Below are positions 23,780 through 35,091 of a DNA stretch of 64,000 nt, in pieces. The notes beneath the pieces are model-generated. The model was not told where the DNA came from, did no database searches, and was given only the letters and a program-made list of their open reading frames with translations. The stretch covers positions 1 to 64,000 of the forward strand of contig CALYLX010000088.1 in assembly GCA_944990035.1 (NCBI GenBank), read 5' to 3'. Position numbers and translations under genes: made by a program. The stretch's first letter is position 1, and each line of letters starts with the position of its first letter. Source of the stretch: Clitopilus passeckerianus. Lineage: Eukaryota > Basidiomycota > Agaricomycetes > Agaricales > Entolomataceae.

Positions 23780-26700
23780 AGACCTATCCAGGTCTTCCAC
23801 GTCGACGAGATCGCAAAAGTACCGTTCAAAACGCCTAATATCACCACTTCGCTATCTTATCGCCTCGGACGACGTCTCTTAATCCCTTCCATTTGCCACT
23901 CAAGGCATAACTATATGCGACGGCGCGCGACACCTCGCTCAAAAGTAATAATCAACCATTCAAGAAGTTAAAAAGACGCCTCTTCGCATCAAGCTAGCCT
24001 TGTGGCGAATGTACTACTTCCCTTTCTCGTTCATCTGTAATTGTTTGACATTCACATTCATCGCGGTTTTTCCTCCTACCTCGTTTTCTTTCTACTATGC
24101 CTTAATACCGACGCCCTTGATATTCGCGCGTCGTCTCTCGTAGATTCTGCCAATTGTAGATAATCGACAACATGCTTTTCGACTCTCATATGCGATTTAT
24201 CTCATTATACGATATTAACTCTTTAAATTCTCTACATTGACTTACTACCTTACTAAACTCCAAACGAATTATTGGGCTTTGTTTTCTGTACTTCGTATGC
24301 ATATCAATCTATCTGTACTTCAAAATAGCAAAAGAACAAACGGATTTCTCTACATTGTGCGCAATGTGAAAGTTCAAGTAGCCAACCTCGACTGTTCTGG
24401 AATACGCGAGGGCTCGGGAGCGAGCTCTCCAAGCGAGGACGGATCTGAACTGAATCGATAACCCTCTGCCCTCCAGCTTGCGCTTGCCGACGGACCAGTT
24501 CGTATGTGTAAGCTGAAGCCTGGATGCGCCTTCACCTATCCGCCATCCGTCTTGAGCCTACTACCCACGTACCTTCGCCCTCGTAAGTCACTTGGCTGTT
24601 TCATTCTCTGCCCCTCGCCGAGATTCTCGTACTTTCTACACTTACTACGCCCGCATCCACGGGAAGAGGGTTCCATTTCCCGAGGAGATCGGCGCAAGGT
24701 ACGTTGCGTTAATCAAGCAACACTCGAGCTCAAAGCCAGGAAACCTTGTGCTGCAGACTGATCGGGTGGATCCGGCAGCAATTGCCGGATGATATTGCCG
24801 ACAAAGGCACAAATAATTAAGTACAAACAAAGGCTGTGAGTGGCTGTTTCCTCATGCCGAGGCAGCGTCGATCTCAGGCAAATCTTGGATGCATTCGACT
24901 TTTGGGGTGTCTGTTGGTATCTTCGACGCCTCCTTGGTGGCTGCTGGCCCCGCATACACGCTTGGGTGAGTACCATCACATATATTGGGTAATTCGCCTG
25001 ACAGCCTGCAGGTATGCTCGCCCCTGCTTGAAGTACCCACTCCCTGCCGAAAATGTGCCGAGGATGTGAATGACTGGGAGTAGCTTACGACACATACGAT
25101 TTAATGAACCCTTGCGGGAGCTGACGTATTTCTCGTCAACGCGGGTGATATTTCAATCGTCAGTCTACAGGACCTGTTGCCTCCGGACCTCTAAAGGGAA
25201 GCAACTGGACATGATGCATGATGGCTTGCCAACGCCGGTGAACCTGGGAATCCTAAATTCTACGGCGAATCTATGAGGATGATCAGTCAGCCCGAATGAA
25301 GAGCTAAACCGTTATTTGGAACCATCTCTTAGTATCTTTCGCTGGAGTCATTTCTCTGGACAGCCCACAGCCGTCTTGTGCATATTGCTGAGTAAACTCA
25401 CTGAGGAGGCCTTGGCAAGAAAGCTCATCGCTTGAGTGTGAAACCGGCTAGGTACTTCGAAGCAACTGCGACAAATTTATTCAATCCCTCCTGTTCCCCT
25501 CGGGTTATCATCCGGAAAATTTGGATAAGCTGCAGCCACAGAGTCCAGAAAGCTACGTACTGGGGTTCTAATGATTTTGTTTCACTTGCATTCGGTCTTA
25601 TCGCCATGCGCCGCTAAGGCTGAAGGTTTCTGGCCACCTCAAAGAGCCGTATGTGACCGTGCAGCAAGGATGAATGTATAGAAAGCCTCCTTTTGTATTG
25701 CAGGATTATGCAGCAGTAGCTGCTTACAATAACGTCGAGGGCGCTTCCCGACCTTAATAAGAGCAATCTGTAACGTTCCGGCTCTTTGTATCTCTTGGTT
25801 TGTCAAACCTCTCTATATGGCCCTGCGGTTTGCGAGGAGTAGGATACAGGGGCGGGTAAGTTCCACACTAGACGCTTACATATTGCCTGGAGTCTCAAGT
25901 TCGCAATCATGGTGACCTGGCTTACAGACTGATCGTGTCTGCGTGTTTGGGTTACTTCGTGGCACTCTAGGCCACTCGTCATTGTAAGGTCAATATCTCG
26001 TCAGATCCTACTTTCCCGCAATCTCAATCTCACAACAGCGGGAACCGTTGTCGTCTTTAAAATTCCAACTCGCTTCCATTCTGATTCTAGGGCTAGCGCA
26101 CCAGTTCTTCCGCTTGCGGAGGAGATTCTGCTGTTGGGACGTCGCTAACAGATATTTGGTTTCTTTGGCTCCATGCTTTGGGGTGATTCCAATCCTCGAC
26201 CCTGTAGGCACCGTCGCGGCCAATCCAGTTCGCACAGTTACTTCTGTATAAACTCAATTACACTATTAACGAATGGCCCACAAAGGAGATGCCACGAGGC
26301 CGAATTGTCGCCCGATTCTCCACGATCCCCTTGATACGAGTAGTGCCCTACTATATATGTGGCAGTTTTCTTGTCGACCTATAGTGTTTGGCTTCCTAAT
26401 CTTGACGAAGGAAGCCACATGACCTTCGCAAACAGCCTCTTTGGTATGGCCAACAATGATCTTGTCACTGATTGTACCCATGGCTTAGCTCCAACCGGGT
26501 ACTGTGATCTATCCTTAGGCTTCGACGCCTACCTGATTCTGGGTCTTTTCGGATCCATCGAGAGATCGAGGGACTTCGGCCGGTCGAAGCTACATCCTCA
26601 TGTTGATCGACCCAGCTTCGTCGAGCTTCGATGTCGAAAAAGTTCACAGCCTCCCTTGGCTCGTTCTGATATGAAACTCGCATGTTCTATTGAACTAGCC

Positions 26701-28213
26701 CAGCTCACTCATGATCCAGTTCCCGGTTAGACAGGACCCGTCTTCTCACTGATCGGTCAGTTCGACCGCACCGAAACTGATAGATGCATGGGACAGAAGG
26801 CTATCGGCGGCGAAGGTTGTTATTGAGTTGGGACCTTAAATTTATAGATCTGCTGTTGTATGTAGGCTCTTAAGCGACGCACACGGATTGGCGGTTATTT
26901 GGGTCTCTAGTCAGAACATAGTCCACCGCGTGGTCAACGTCGATTTCCTCTATGTCCTTTGAAAAGAATTCGTGGGTTTAAGAACTATAAACAATACCAA
27001 GGAAGTCGACATTAGGATTCCATTTGTGGATGATCTGTTGGGTGTCCGGATCTGGGGTGTGTATGCTTGTAGTGGCCTATGCATTCGGTTTTCCGTGACA
27101 GCGGCGGGTTGGTGGCGGGCAGGTGGGTATATTTGTGCTCGATGGATGGATAGCGCCATATACGAGCCACGGAAAGGCTTTCCATCCCGAGAATCATTTG
27201 TTGCATTGAAATTTAATTTTGTACGGCTGCACCGATGAAGAGAGCGCTAGTCGTGACGCATAAGATGCTAGGCACGGATTATCGTGAATGTGAAGCGATA
27301 TTGGGCACATGAACGCAACCCTCGGGGAAAGAGAAGTAAGAACGTGAAATAAGACAAACAAAGTGCACAACTGCGTTATAAATACTGTTGAAAAGCTCGG
27401 AAATCTTGCTCGACCTCCAACAACCCATTAACAGAATTCCAACAGAATTCTTATTCATGATGTCGGTCCTCATACTAGATTAGCGCCTAGGAGAGAAAAC
27501 GGCGAGACAGTGACGTTGAGCAGCAAAGGCCGTGTCGATCTGTCATACCGAACTTTATCTACAGACACAGCAATCCACCCACGCTGGTTCTCCCCCAAAT
27601 CCGAGTCGGTGAATCTTCGTATCATAAGAGCAGTCTCTCACAGCAGAAATCATTTCCGTCACGGAGGCGATTCTAAGAAGGCAGTTAGAGTGCCATGTGT
27701 AGCACCATGTAACTTTATTGAAAACCTGAGAGTGGCTCATGAGAAGGGACTATCAGAGCAGTGGCAGACTTGGTGGAAGATTATTGATACTAGGTGTTCG
27801 AATTTGGATTGGACTGGGAGAACTTGGTTGATCCAATCATATCAGGGTCATATGAACGAAGAAACCACATCTTTCAACAAACTTGTGAACATATTTCGAA
27901 CGAGGACCTTTTCTATCACGATAGTCATCTAAGTCGCCACTACAAGCCCGAAGAAAGGTACAAAGTCAAAGGTGACCTCGACGGCTGACTGGTGCAGCAC
28001 CTTCCTAATGAGGCAAATGCGTCGGGCCGGATCTACCGTGCCCCTTAGTCACTTTTTGCGGTAACTCGGTCAGCACTCTGTCCGACTGACTGTGCTTGAA
28101 GCTTGAAGTCCGAGCCTCCAAGCTCTTGTTCTCCATCCACCAGGTTATCTGGGGTTTTCTAGCTTCAAGCTCTACACTCGCCTCGACTATATGCACTTTT
28201 CCACGATCTAGTC
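23780..28213. other. Gene-poor block of 4.4 kb
   Basis: The first 400 bases are AT-rich and probably hold the 3' UTR of the zinc-finger gene. Beyond that only short frames occur on both strands (longest near 26359-26730 and 27510-27932, neither with a recognised motif). No terminal repeats or transposase motif seen; promoter of the first transporter at the right end. Confidence 0.4.
24592..24792 (+). pseudogene. Short coding-like open frame of unknown identity
   Basis: 66 open codons with coding-like composition (YYARIHGKRVPFPEEIGARY) and a TGA at the end, but beginning with TTG. A possible upstream exon starts at ATG 24504 and ends at a GTAAGT near 24590. I do not recognise the family; it may be the end of an unrecognised small gene or a relic. 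Confidence 0.2.
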
Positions 28214-29957
28214 ATGTCCATCAACGTCAAGACCTCCGAATCATACGATACATTTCCTTCCGGAGGATCAATCGACCCAAGCTCTACAGCCCAAGGTCAA
28301 ATCTCTGCGGATAGCAGAACCCCACTTCTAAAAGGAAAAGGCGCACCTAGCCAACAGACCGGAGATGTATACAAGGAGAAGTCATTCGTGCAGAAGAACG
28401 TCGGACTTTTCATGATCATGGGTTCTGGTGTTTTCTCCTGCCTAATGAACCTGGTGGTGAAGAAGTTGAACGATATTGACCCCCCCGTGCCAACTTTCGA
28501 GGTGAGATCCAGATTTATTCTTGATGTTCCAGTATCTGACATGCACTTTGAAGTTGATCGTTGTCCGAATGGTGAGCGAAGCAACATGATTAGCAGGGCT
28601 ACAACCTCATGCCAAGTATCCAGGGGATCACATATTTCTTCTCTATGATCTATATGTGAGTCTCCGAGGTGCATTCATGCTGCAAGTCTGATTTTGAGCA
28701 CTCCAGGTTATGGACTGGGATTCCGGATCCATGGTTTGGACCAAAAGGCATTCGCTTTCTTCTCTGGTTCCGTGGAGTATCTGGGTGCGCACAATTCCAC
28801 TGCTTCCCTAGTTACTGTGCTGACATTTCTCTCAGATTCTTCGGCCTATTTGGAATCTACTATTCTCTGCGTTACTTGTCACTGTCAGATTCAACTGTCT
28901 TGACATTCTTGACCCCACTGGTCACGGCTATCGCGGGAGCAGTTTTCCTCGGAGAGGCCTATGAGAGGAAACAATTCTTTGCAAGCGGTATGCTCCCTTT
29001 TTCACAAACGTTTAGTGCTCGTTTGACCCTTTTGCTAGTTGTCAGTTTCTGCGGGGTCATCTTGATCGCTCGACCGACTTTCCTATTCGGCAGCCCGAGC
29101 ACCCCGAAAGGCTTCATGACAATCTTTGAATCAGAAAGAGGAACGCCAGAGGAGCGCCTGCTTGCTGTAGGGTAAGTGGCATTCTGTCAAGAAACCACTG
29201 AATCGTTGACGGAAAACCTACCCCACATAGAGCTGCTCTAGTCGGCGTCTTTGGCGCATCTGGCGCATGTAAGTAGGCCTCGTAGAGTTCCCTGTCGGCC
29301 CTGCTCACCGCAATTCTTATAGATACAACCATCCGAGCGATTGGAAAGCGTGCGCATGCAATGCATTCCATGGTCTCCTTCTCTGCTCAATGTGTGGTTG
29401 TCGGCAGCTTATTGTAAGTAGTGCCCATGCATCCTCTCAATCGATCTCATCACGCATATATTCATTCTTTCAGGATGTATATAAATGGGATCTCAGTCGT
29501 TATTCCTACTGACCCCAAATGGGCGTTTATGCTCTTGATGATCGGTTTCTTTGGCTTCTGGAACCAGACTCTGTTAACCCTGGGATTCCAACGCGAAACA
29601 GCTGGACGCGGAACCCTTGCGATCTACCTCCAGGTCAGAAGTCCCAGCCCTGTCCCAGCTTACCTGCTTCTGACCTTTTCAATAGATTGTTTATGCCACA
29701 ACCCTAGAATTCCTCTTCTATCATACATGGCCTTCCCTTTTGTCGTTCTGTGGTGCCTTGATCATCATCTCTTCCGCACTCTACGTTGTAGTGAGTCACA
29801 GTCCGCTTTATTTCCGAACGTGTTCTCAAGTTCCGTCTAGCTGAACAAAACGGCGGCACCGCGTACGAATGTAGGGAGGGCGAAGTGTGTTGACAGCAAC
29901 GCCGAACAAGGGCTTCGTTCAAGTGAGAGCACTGCTACGGATGCAAGCACTCGCTGA
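28214..29957 (+). CDS. EamA/SLC35G-like transporter, copy 1
   Basis: Multi-pass membrane transporter of the drug/metabolite superfamily, spliced from ATG 28214 to TGA 29955-29957. A polar head of about 65 residues precedes SFVQKNVGLFMIMGSGVFSC and NLVVKKLNDIDPPVPT; then come an 18-nt micro-exon (28554-28571) and FFGLFGIYYSLRYLSLSD, TVLTFLTPLVTAIAGAVFLGE, FCGVILIARPTFLFG, the second EamA half with LLTLGFQRETAGRGTLAIY, and a final helix ending IIISSALYVV with a short polar tail. Substrate unknown. The neighbouring copy downstream has the same exon pattern, so they arose by tandem duplication. About 400 residues, ten helices expected. Exon borders around 28600-28790 and 29160-29420 were placed by alignment with the second copy. 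Confidence 0.85.
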
Positions 29958-30381
29958 AGAGCTGGCCGCTGTCTGGGGAGGGGCGTGGACTTGGGGAGGA
30001 GTGAACAGTCGTTCACTCGGTATTTCTTATTTGCTTGGCTTGCTGGTCCTCTTTCTCCCGCTGACCACGCTTTTTGCTCATAGATCTATTAAAATAGAAG
30101 CTTCTCTGTATCATCATAGTGACAGAAATAAAAGATGGCGTCCAACCCTAAAGATCGCGGTATCTCCGGGCCGGTGATAACCATACCTGCCGTCACTCGG
30201 CATAGCTCAAGTTTATCGTTTGCCTTACTCCTTGCTTACTCCTCCTCTTTTTCTTTCTACCGGACACTGCCCCTGGCCGTTGGTACTTTCCAACCATCGC
30301 CATTGGCGAGTTACGTCCCATATCCTCCGAATTTCACCTTTCCTTCTGAACGTTCCCTATTTGAGGGTGGAATAACAGCTG
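29958..30381 (+). other. Spacer between the tandem transporter genes
   Basis: 424 bases containing the 3' end of copy 1 and the promoter of copy 2; an upstream frame at 30135-30419 overlaps the copy 2 start and shows no conserved motif. Confidence 0.5.
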
Positions 30382-32210
30382 ATGCCCTCTCGAAATGCCT
30401 ATTCAGCTCTAACCCCTGAGGTGGAATCCACCAGGTTTACCTCGAGCTACAACGAGGATGAAGCTCCACTCGACGATGAATACCAGGAAAATACTCAAGA
30501 AAGTCACGCATCGAGCCTCGGGAAGCTCAGATGCCTTTACGGTGCCCAGAGCTTCGTTCAAAACAATGCTGGCTTGTTGCTGGTCACCGCCTCGCAAGCT
30601 TTCTTCTCACTGATGAATCTGACTGTGAAGAAGCTGAATGACATCGATCCACCTGTTCCGACGTTAGAGGTACGCATGGCTATCCCCGCTTGCCTGTCCC
30701 TCTACTAACGAGCACAGCTAATCTTCGTTCGCATGGTATGGGCTATCCTGTCTATTCATCCGACTTTCGCTCAGGATTGGGGTACATATCTAGGCAATCA
30801 CATACATCTGCTCTATGGCATACATGTGAGCCTCTGTTTCTTTATCCTGATCTAACTATTACTTACCCTCGCCAAGGCTATACGCTGGAATTCCCGATCC
30901 GATGCTTGGACCAAAAGGAGTGAGGCTTTGGTTGTGGTTTAGAGGATTCTCTGGGTGAGTTGATTCAACCGTGTTTTTCCCAGACCCCCTGACGTAGGAT
31001 GCTAGATTCTTCGGCTTATTTGGAATATACCACGCCCTCCAATATCTCTCACTTTCAGACGCTACCGTCCTCACCTTCTTGGCACCCCTCTGTACCGGAA
31101 TAGCGGGGGCAACCTTCTTGGGAGAAACATTCACGAAAAAGCAAATGCTGGCTAGTAGTACGTGCTTGCAATTTGGTTACATCTCATGATACTCACTTTT
31201 CGTAGTGTTCAGTCTGGTTGGAGTCATCCTGATTGCAAGACCTACTTTCCTCTTCGGGGATCCTACGTCTACATCGAGCACTGAAAAAGGTACACCACAT
31301 CAACGCCTTGTTGCTGTAGGGTAAGCTGAGGTTGCCTTACCCTCCGGCCTGGACTTATACGACGCCTCTAGCGTTTCAATGCTTGGAGTACTGGGGGCAA
31401 CTGGAGCATGTGCGTATTTGCGGCCTTAATAACCAACAAATTTTCGGTTCATGGCCAATTCTTCAGATATTGCAATTCGGGCGGCCGGTTCGCGATCACA
31501 TCCACTCCATTCTTTAACATCGTTCTCTGCGCAATGCGTGGTAGTCGCACTCGTTGGGTTCGTCTGTGAACAACCCTTTTCTCCCTGCCTTTACTGATAT
31601 TCCCTCTAGAATGACTGTACAGAAAACGCCGGTCGTCATCCCAAAAGATCTAGTCTGGTTCATCAATCTCATACTCATTGGAGTTTTCGGCTTCATAGCT
31701 CAGCTCCTCCTCACTATGGGATTGCAGAGAGAAACAGCCGGGAGGGGAACGTTGGCCATCTATACTCTAGTAAGTCCTAGTAATTTGAATCTCGGCGTCC
31801 GCTGAACCCTTCTCGTCATAGGTTGTATTCTCTGCGATTCTAGAGCTCGTTTTCTACCACACGTTGCCGTCGTTCCTATCCATCTGTGGGACAGTCGTCA
31901 TTCTTTCGGCTGCAATCTACGTAGTGGTAAGCCACATTCAAATAAGCTTGCCTATATTCACTTTCTTACATTTCTTCTGCCCTTTTTCGTATCACGCTAG
32001 ATCAACAAAGAACCTACAGAGAAAAAAGCAGAGCGGGTCAAGCTTGAAGACATTCACGAATCTAACGCGGAAGAAGGCCTACTGCAACGCGCTGATGATA
32101 ATCTTAGACATCCACAGATATACACTGAAGAAGAACCTTCCTCTCTGAACCCTGTCAAACCGCAAGCAGCACGCTTTGAGACGGGTTTAAACGAGAAGGT
32201 AGAAGATTAG
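30382..32210 (+). CDS. EamA/SLC35G-like transporter, copy 2
   Basis: Tandem paralogue of the preceding gene, ATG 30382 to TAG 32208-32210. It shares FVQNNAGLLLVTASQAFFSL, NLTVKKLNDIDPPVPT, an 18-nt micro-exon (30718-30735, encoding LIFVRM), AITYICSMAYM, FFGLFGIYHALQYLSLSDAT, IAGATFLGE, GVILIARPTFLFG, GLQRETAGRGTLAIY and a last helix ending ILSAAIYVV. The cytosolic tail is much longer and charged than in copy 1 (INKEPTEKKAERVKLEDI onward), so regulation or sorting may differ. No frame break. Substrate unknown; the SLC35G assignment rests on overall pattern and length. Confidence 0.85.
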
Positions 32211-32364
32211 ATGTCGGTTTAGGGGATTTCACTTTATAGACAACACACTGTCTGTGTTTGATGGATGCACTCAACTAAACGCTGTCTAGTTGCTAGACAT
32301 GGCTCCAAAATATGGGTATAGATAGAAAATACATGTCAGGTAATCTATGCGAAATCGAACAGGG

Positions 32365-34500
32365 TTAATATGCAAAGTCCGACTTGAAGTACTTTATGGC
32401 GGTTGTGCTCGGGTCGCCTGTCATAGGTTCGCCCTTTGACACCAACTGCAGATAAGGCTTGACCCCTTTATTCCATGACGCCAGCGTCCGTGTCGGGGGT
32501 GCTTCCGGATATACGACACTGACGTATGGTTCTGTCCCGCCATATGAGTCCTTCAGGCTCCCATACCCAACCACGCCAGACGTAACAGCCATGACCAACA
32601 TCCAGCACACAACGACGACGGCGCAGCACACGAGCGGCACGAACCCGAATGCATATGCAGGCTTATAGCACGTCGCTATCTTCCCGCCAGTACTGGTGAC
32701 AAGAACGGGTGAGGCGCTCCTGGCCGCGTAGCCGTTGTATCCCACGCTGGCGAGAACAAAAGAGCCTGCTACTTCTCCAAGCCATCTTGTGATTGTGGTG
32801 GGGCCAAAATTCGCTGGAGCGAACCCACGATCTAGGACGGGAAGTGCACTGTAATCGGTCTGAACGAAGACCTGATTCCCGGTTAAGATGGTGTTGCCTA
32901 TCCCTTGGAAAGTAGACACGCTACTCCCGGCGCCAGGAATAGCTGGCACAATTTGGTAATCAGAGGGGGCGATATAATGAGTGGTTGGGCCAACGGGATT
33001 ATCGCTCAAGGTGAATCGCTGGTAAGGGTCGAAAGTTACCCATCCGGTAGTATTGCCGTAGACTTGTCCCTTGTACCAAAGGTCGGCCTTGTTGTAATGG
33101 AGGTCACTTGGTAAACGCGTGAAGTTGACGCTCACTTCGTGGTCCTGGTTGACAGCAACGTCGGCGGAAACCATGTTAATCTGTGTAGCCGCGGCACAAA
33201 CCATATAGCTGAATCCTGTCCCTTGCTTTCCCATAGTCGCAACGGATCCGCCGGTTCCCAGCAAACCGCACATATTCCCCGGGCCTCGTGGAAGGGCCTC
33301 TAAGTTAAGCGCCTTTTGCAAAGCTTCGGTGCAGTTGCCCAGTATGCTTTTCGTGGGCGTTCCGTCCGAAAAGGTGCCAGTGGTATTGGCGCCAGGAGGC
33401 GTAGGAAGTAGGTAATATTGAATCCTCGAAGCAAGGCTAAGGGGTGCGGTGGTGCTGTTGCTGAATATGTCTCCACCCTCCTCCGTGGATTCATCGAACT
33501 GAGGCCTCCAAAACTCTCGTATCTTCTGAGCGGCCTCTAGCAAGGGGGCTTCCATGTAGTCAGGGCCGTTGTACTTGGCCCAGTCATCGACGACAAAAAA
33601 GCTCACACCAAAGGCCAGCGAGTCAACATTGCCCTGGCCAAAAATGCCAATGGAATGACACCCAAATTCGAATTCGACTGCAAGAGTCTTCCCCAAATGG
33701 ACCTCCCGCTCTGCCAACAATTGTGGGACGCCCAGAATCGCACGGGCTCCAGCATCGTGGGGTTGTAGGACGATGCCGTTTTGGATCGTGGTGGAAGTGA
33801 CTCGACGAATGCCGGGGCCCACGTAGAAAGAGACTACCGGGGGAGAGTCCTCCGGCTCCGGAGGAAGCAAAATATTGCCCAATGTCCGTTCATGGTAGGC
33901 TAACCGAAGAGGTGTCAAGACATCGGTGTCTGTCGAGTTCAGACCTTCAAATAGGGATGGATCTGCGTAGGTGGAGTTCCTCCAGGAAGTGCAGTGATCA
34001 ATGAGGCCGATGTCTAATTGCCAGGCTTCTGTCGAATTGCACCGATATAAGGGCAGCTTGCTTGGGTCGGTGCCATCGACGAAGGTTGCTGTAACGCTCT
34101 TGTTCGCCGCTTCGTCGGAGCCTATTGAAGCTGGGACGTCGTGGAAGGATGGCCCCGGGGTTGGGCAGGCGTAAAGCCCGAGGAATCCGATATCGCTCAG
34201 AGCGATGAAAGCGGCATAGGATACGAAAAGAAGGAGGATGAGAAGGAGGTTGGTCTGGGGTGCTGGATCTGAATGGTTACGCCTGAAGCGATTGAATATC
34301 CACTTGAGTGTTGTAAGTGTTGCAGTGGATTTGCCGACTGCTCTATTGATCACATCGTGCGTGTCAATTGGTGCAACTCTAGGTGCGTTGCCCAGTATGA
34401 GAAGGCCAATGATTGCTAAACCACCATAGCCAAGGATTTGGATGGCGACACGAAGGATGAAAGTGATTTGGCCCACCGTTATGGAGGTGGAAAGAATCAT
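32365..34500 (-). CDS. Large intron-free membrane glycoprotein of unknown function
   Basis: A single uninterrupted frame of 711 residues from ATG 34500 (MILSTSITVGQ) to the stop at 32365; the codon upstream at 34506 is TTG and not a start. Hydrophobic segments near residues 8-35 and 83-110 are followed by a long cysteine- and Asn-X-Ser/Thr-rich region (NKS, NST, NCT, NFT and NTT sequons) and a C-terminal helix (VPLVCCAVVVVCWMLVMAV) with a short cytosolic tail. The layout suggests a surface protein with a large outer domain held by helices at both ends. I do not recognise a named family; similar uncharacterised proteins exist in basidiomycetes. It lacks introns although its neighbours are intron-rich. 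Confidence 0.75.
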   Translation of the reverse strand: MILSTSITVGQITFILRVAIQILGYGGLAIIGLLILGNAPRVAPIDTHDVINRAVGKSTATLTTLKWIFNRFRRNHSDPAPQTNLLLILLLFVSYAAFIALSDIGFLGLYACPTPGPSFHDVPASIGSDEAANKSVTATFVDGTDPSKLPLYRCNSTEAWQLDIGLIDHCTSWRNSTYADPSLFEGLNSTDTDVLTPLRLAYHERTLGNILLPPEPEDSPPVVSFYVGPGIRRVTSTTIQNGIVLQPHDAGARAILGVPQLLAEREVHLGKTLAVEFEFGCHSIGIFGQGNVDSLAFGVSFFVVDDWAKYNGPDYMEAPLLEAAQKIREFWRPQFDESTEEGGDIFSNSTTAPLSLASRIQYYLLPTPPGANTTGTFSDGTPTKSILGNCTEALQKALNLEALPRGPGNMCGLLGTGGSVATMGKQGTGFSYMVCAAATQINMVSADVAVNQDHEVSVNFTRLPSDLHYNKADLWYKGQVYGNTTGWVTFDPYQRFTLSDNPVGPTTHYIAPSDYQIVPAIPGAGSSVSTFQGIGNTILTGNQVFVQTDYSALPVLDRGFAPANFGPTTITRWLGEVAGSFVLASVGYNGYAARSASPVLVTSTGGKIATCYKPAYAFGFVPLVCCAVVVVCWMLVMAVTSGVVGYGSLKDSYGGTEPYVSVVYPEAPPTRTLASWNKGVKPYLQLVSKGEPMTGDPSTTAIKYFKSDFAY

Positions 34501-35091
34501 TCTCAAGCCCAGTGAGTGGGAGGATGGGTGGAGTCCAAGACGCTTGCGCTGTCTAATGGGCGGTGGTTGGGCTTTTTAGTTGTTCGCAGGTTGTTCGCAA
34601 ATCTGCATGACAGGCAAAGCTTGACAGCCAAACGTCCCTGAACGATGGCTATCACTTGATTCCATGTCCACGCTTTCTGTGGGACACCTTGGATGCCTTT
34701 ACGAGACAATAGGTAATGGCGGTAGGAACGAGTACTCCATGATGCTCAGAGCCTGTATCCGGGCCTTCTTCGTTCTTGGTAGCAGCTGGCACCCTATTTC
34801 TGATTTTTGAAGTGTTCGTCGACGTTCTCCGAACTTTCGACGCGATCGAACAGGAGGTTTATTCAATGTGATGGACATGCGTATCAGCGCGTGAGAGCCT
34901 TGGCACGGCAATCTAGTGGGCAGATCACTGCCGTTTTCAGAGAACGTGCGCAAGTCATGGAAGAATGGTTTTATTGGATCCTCCCCGAGGTTGGCAACTT
35001 GAGCTGAGGTAAACCAACGTCATGGCTGGGTTGGGCGAGACGAGACTTGTGCTTTAGTCGCTCGTGGGGCAACTGAACGGGTTTCATTGGG
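34501..35091. other. Intergenic between two leftward genes
   Basis: Promoter of the membrane glycoprotein gene and 3' flank of the next leftward gene; nothing else recognised. Confidence 0.45.

Noticed and set aside
22189..23800. Long minus-strand frames of up to 261 codons over the zinc-finger gene
   Set aside because: Leu-rich and repetitive because they mirror the polyglutamine and Ser/Pro-rich coding strand; no conserved domain.
26008..26730. Possible retrotransposon remnant in the gene-poor block
   Set aside because: No reverse transcriptase, integrase or terminal repeat could be seen, so the call has no support.
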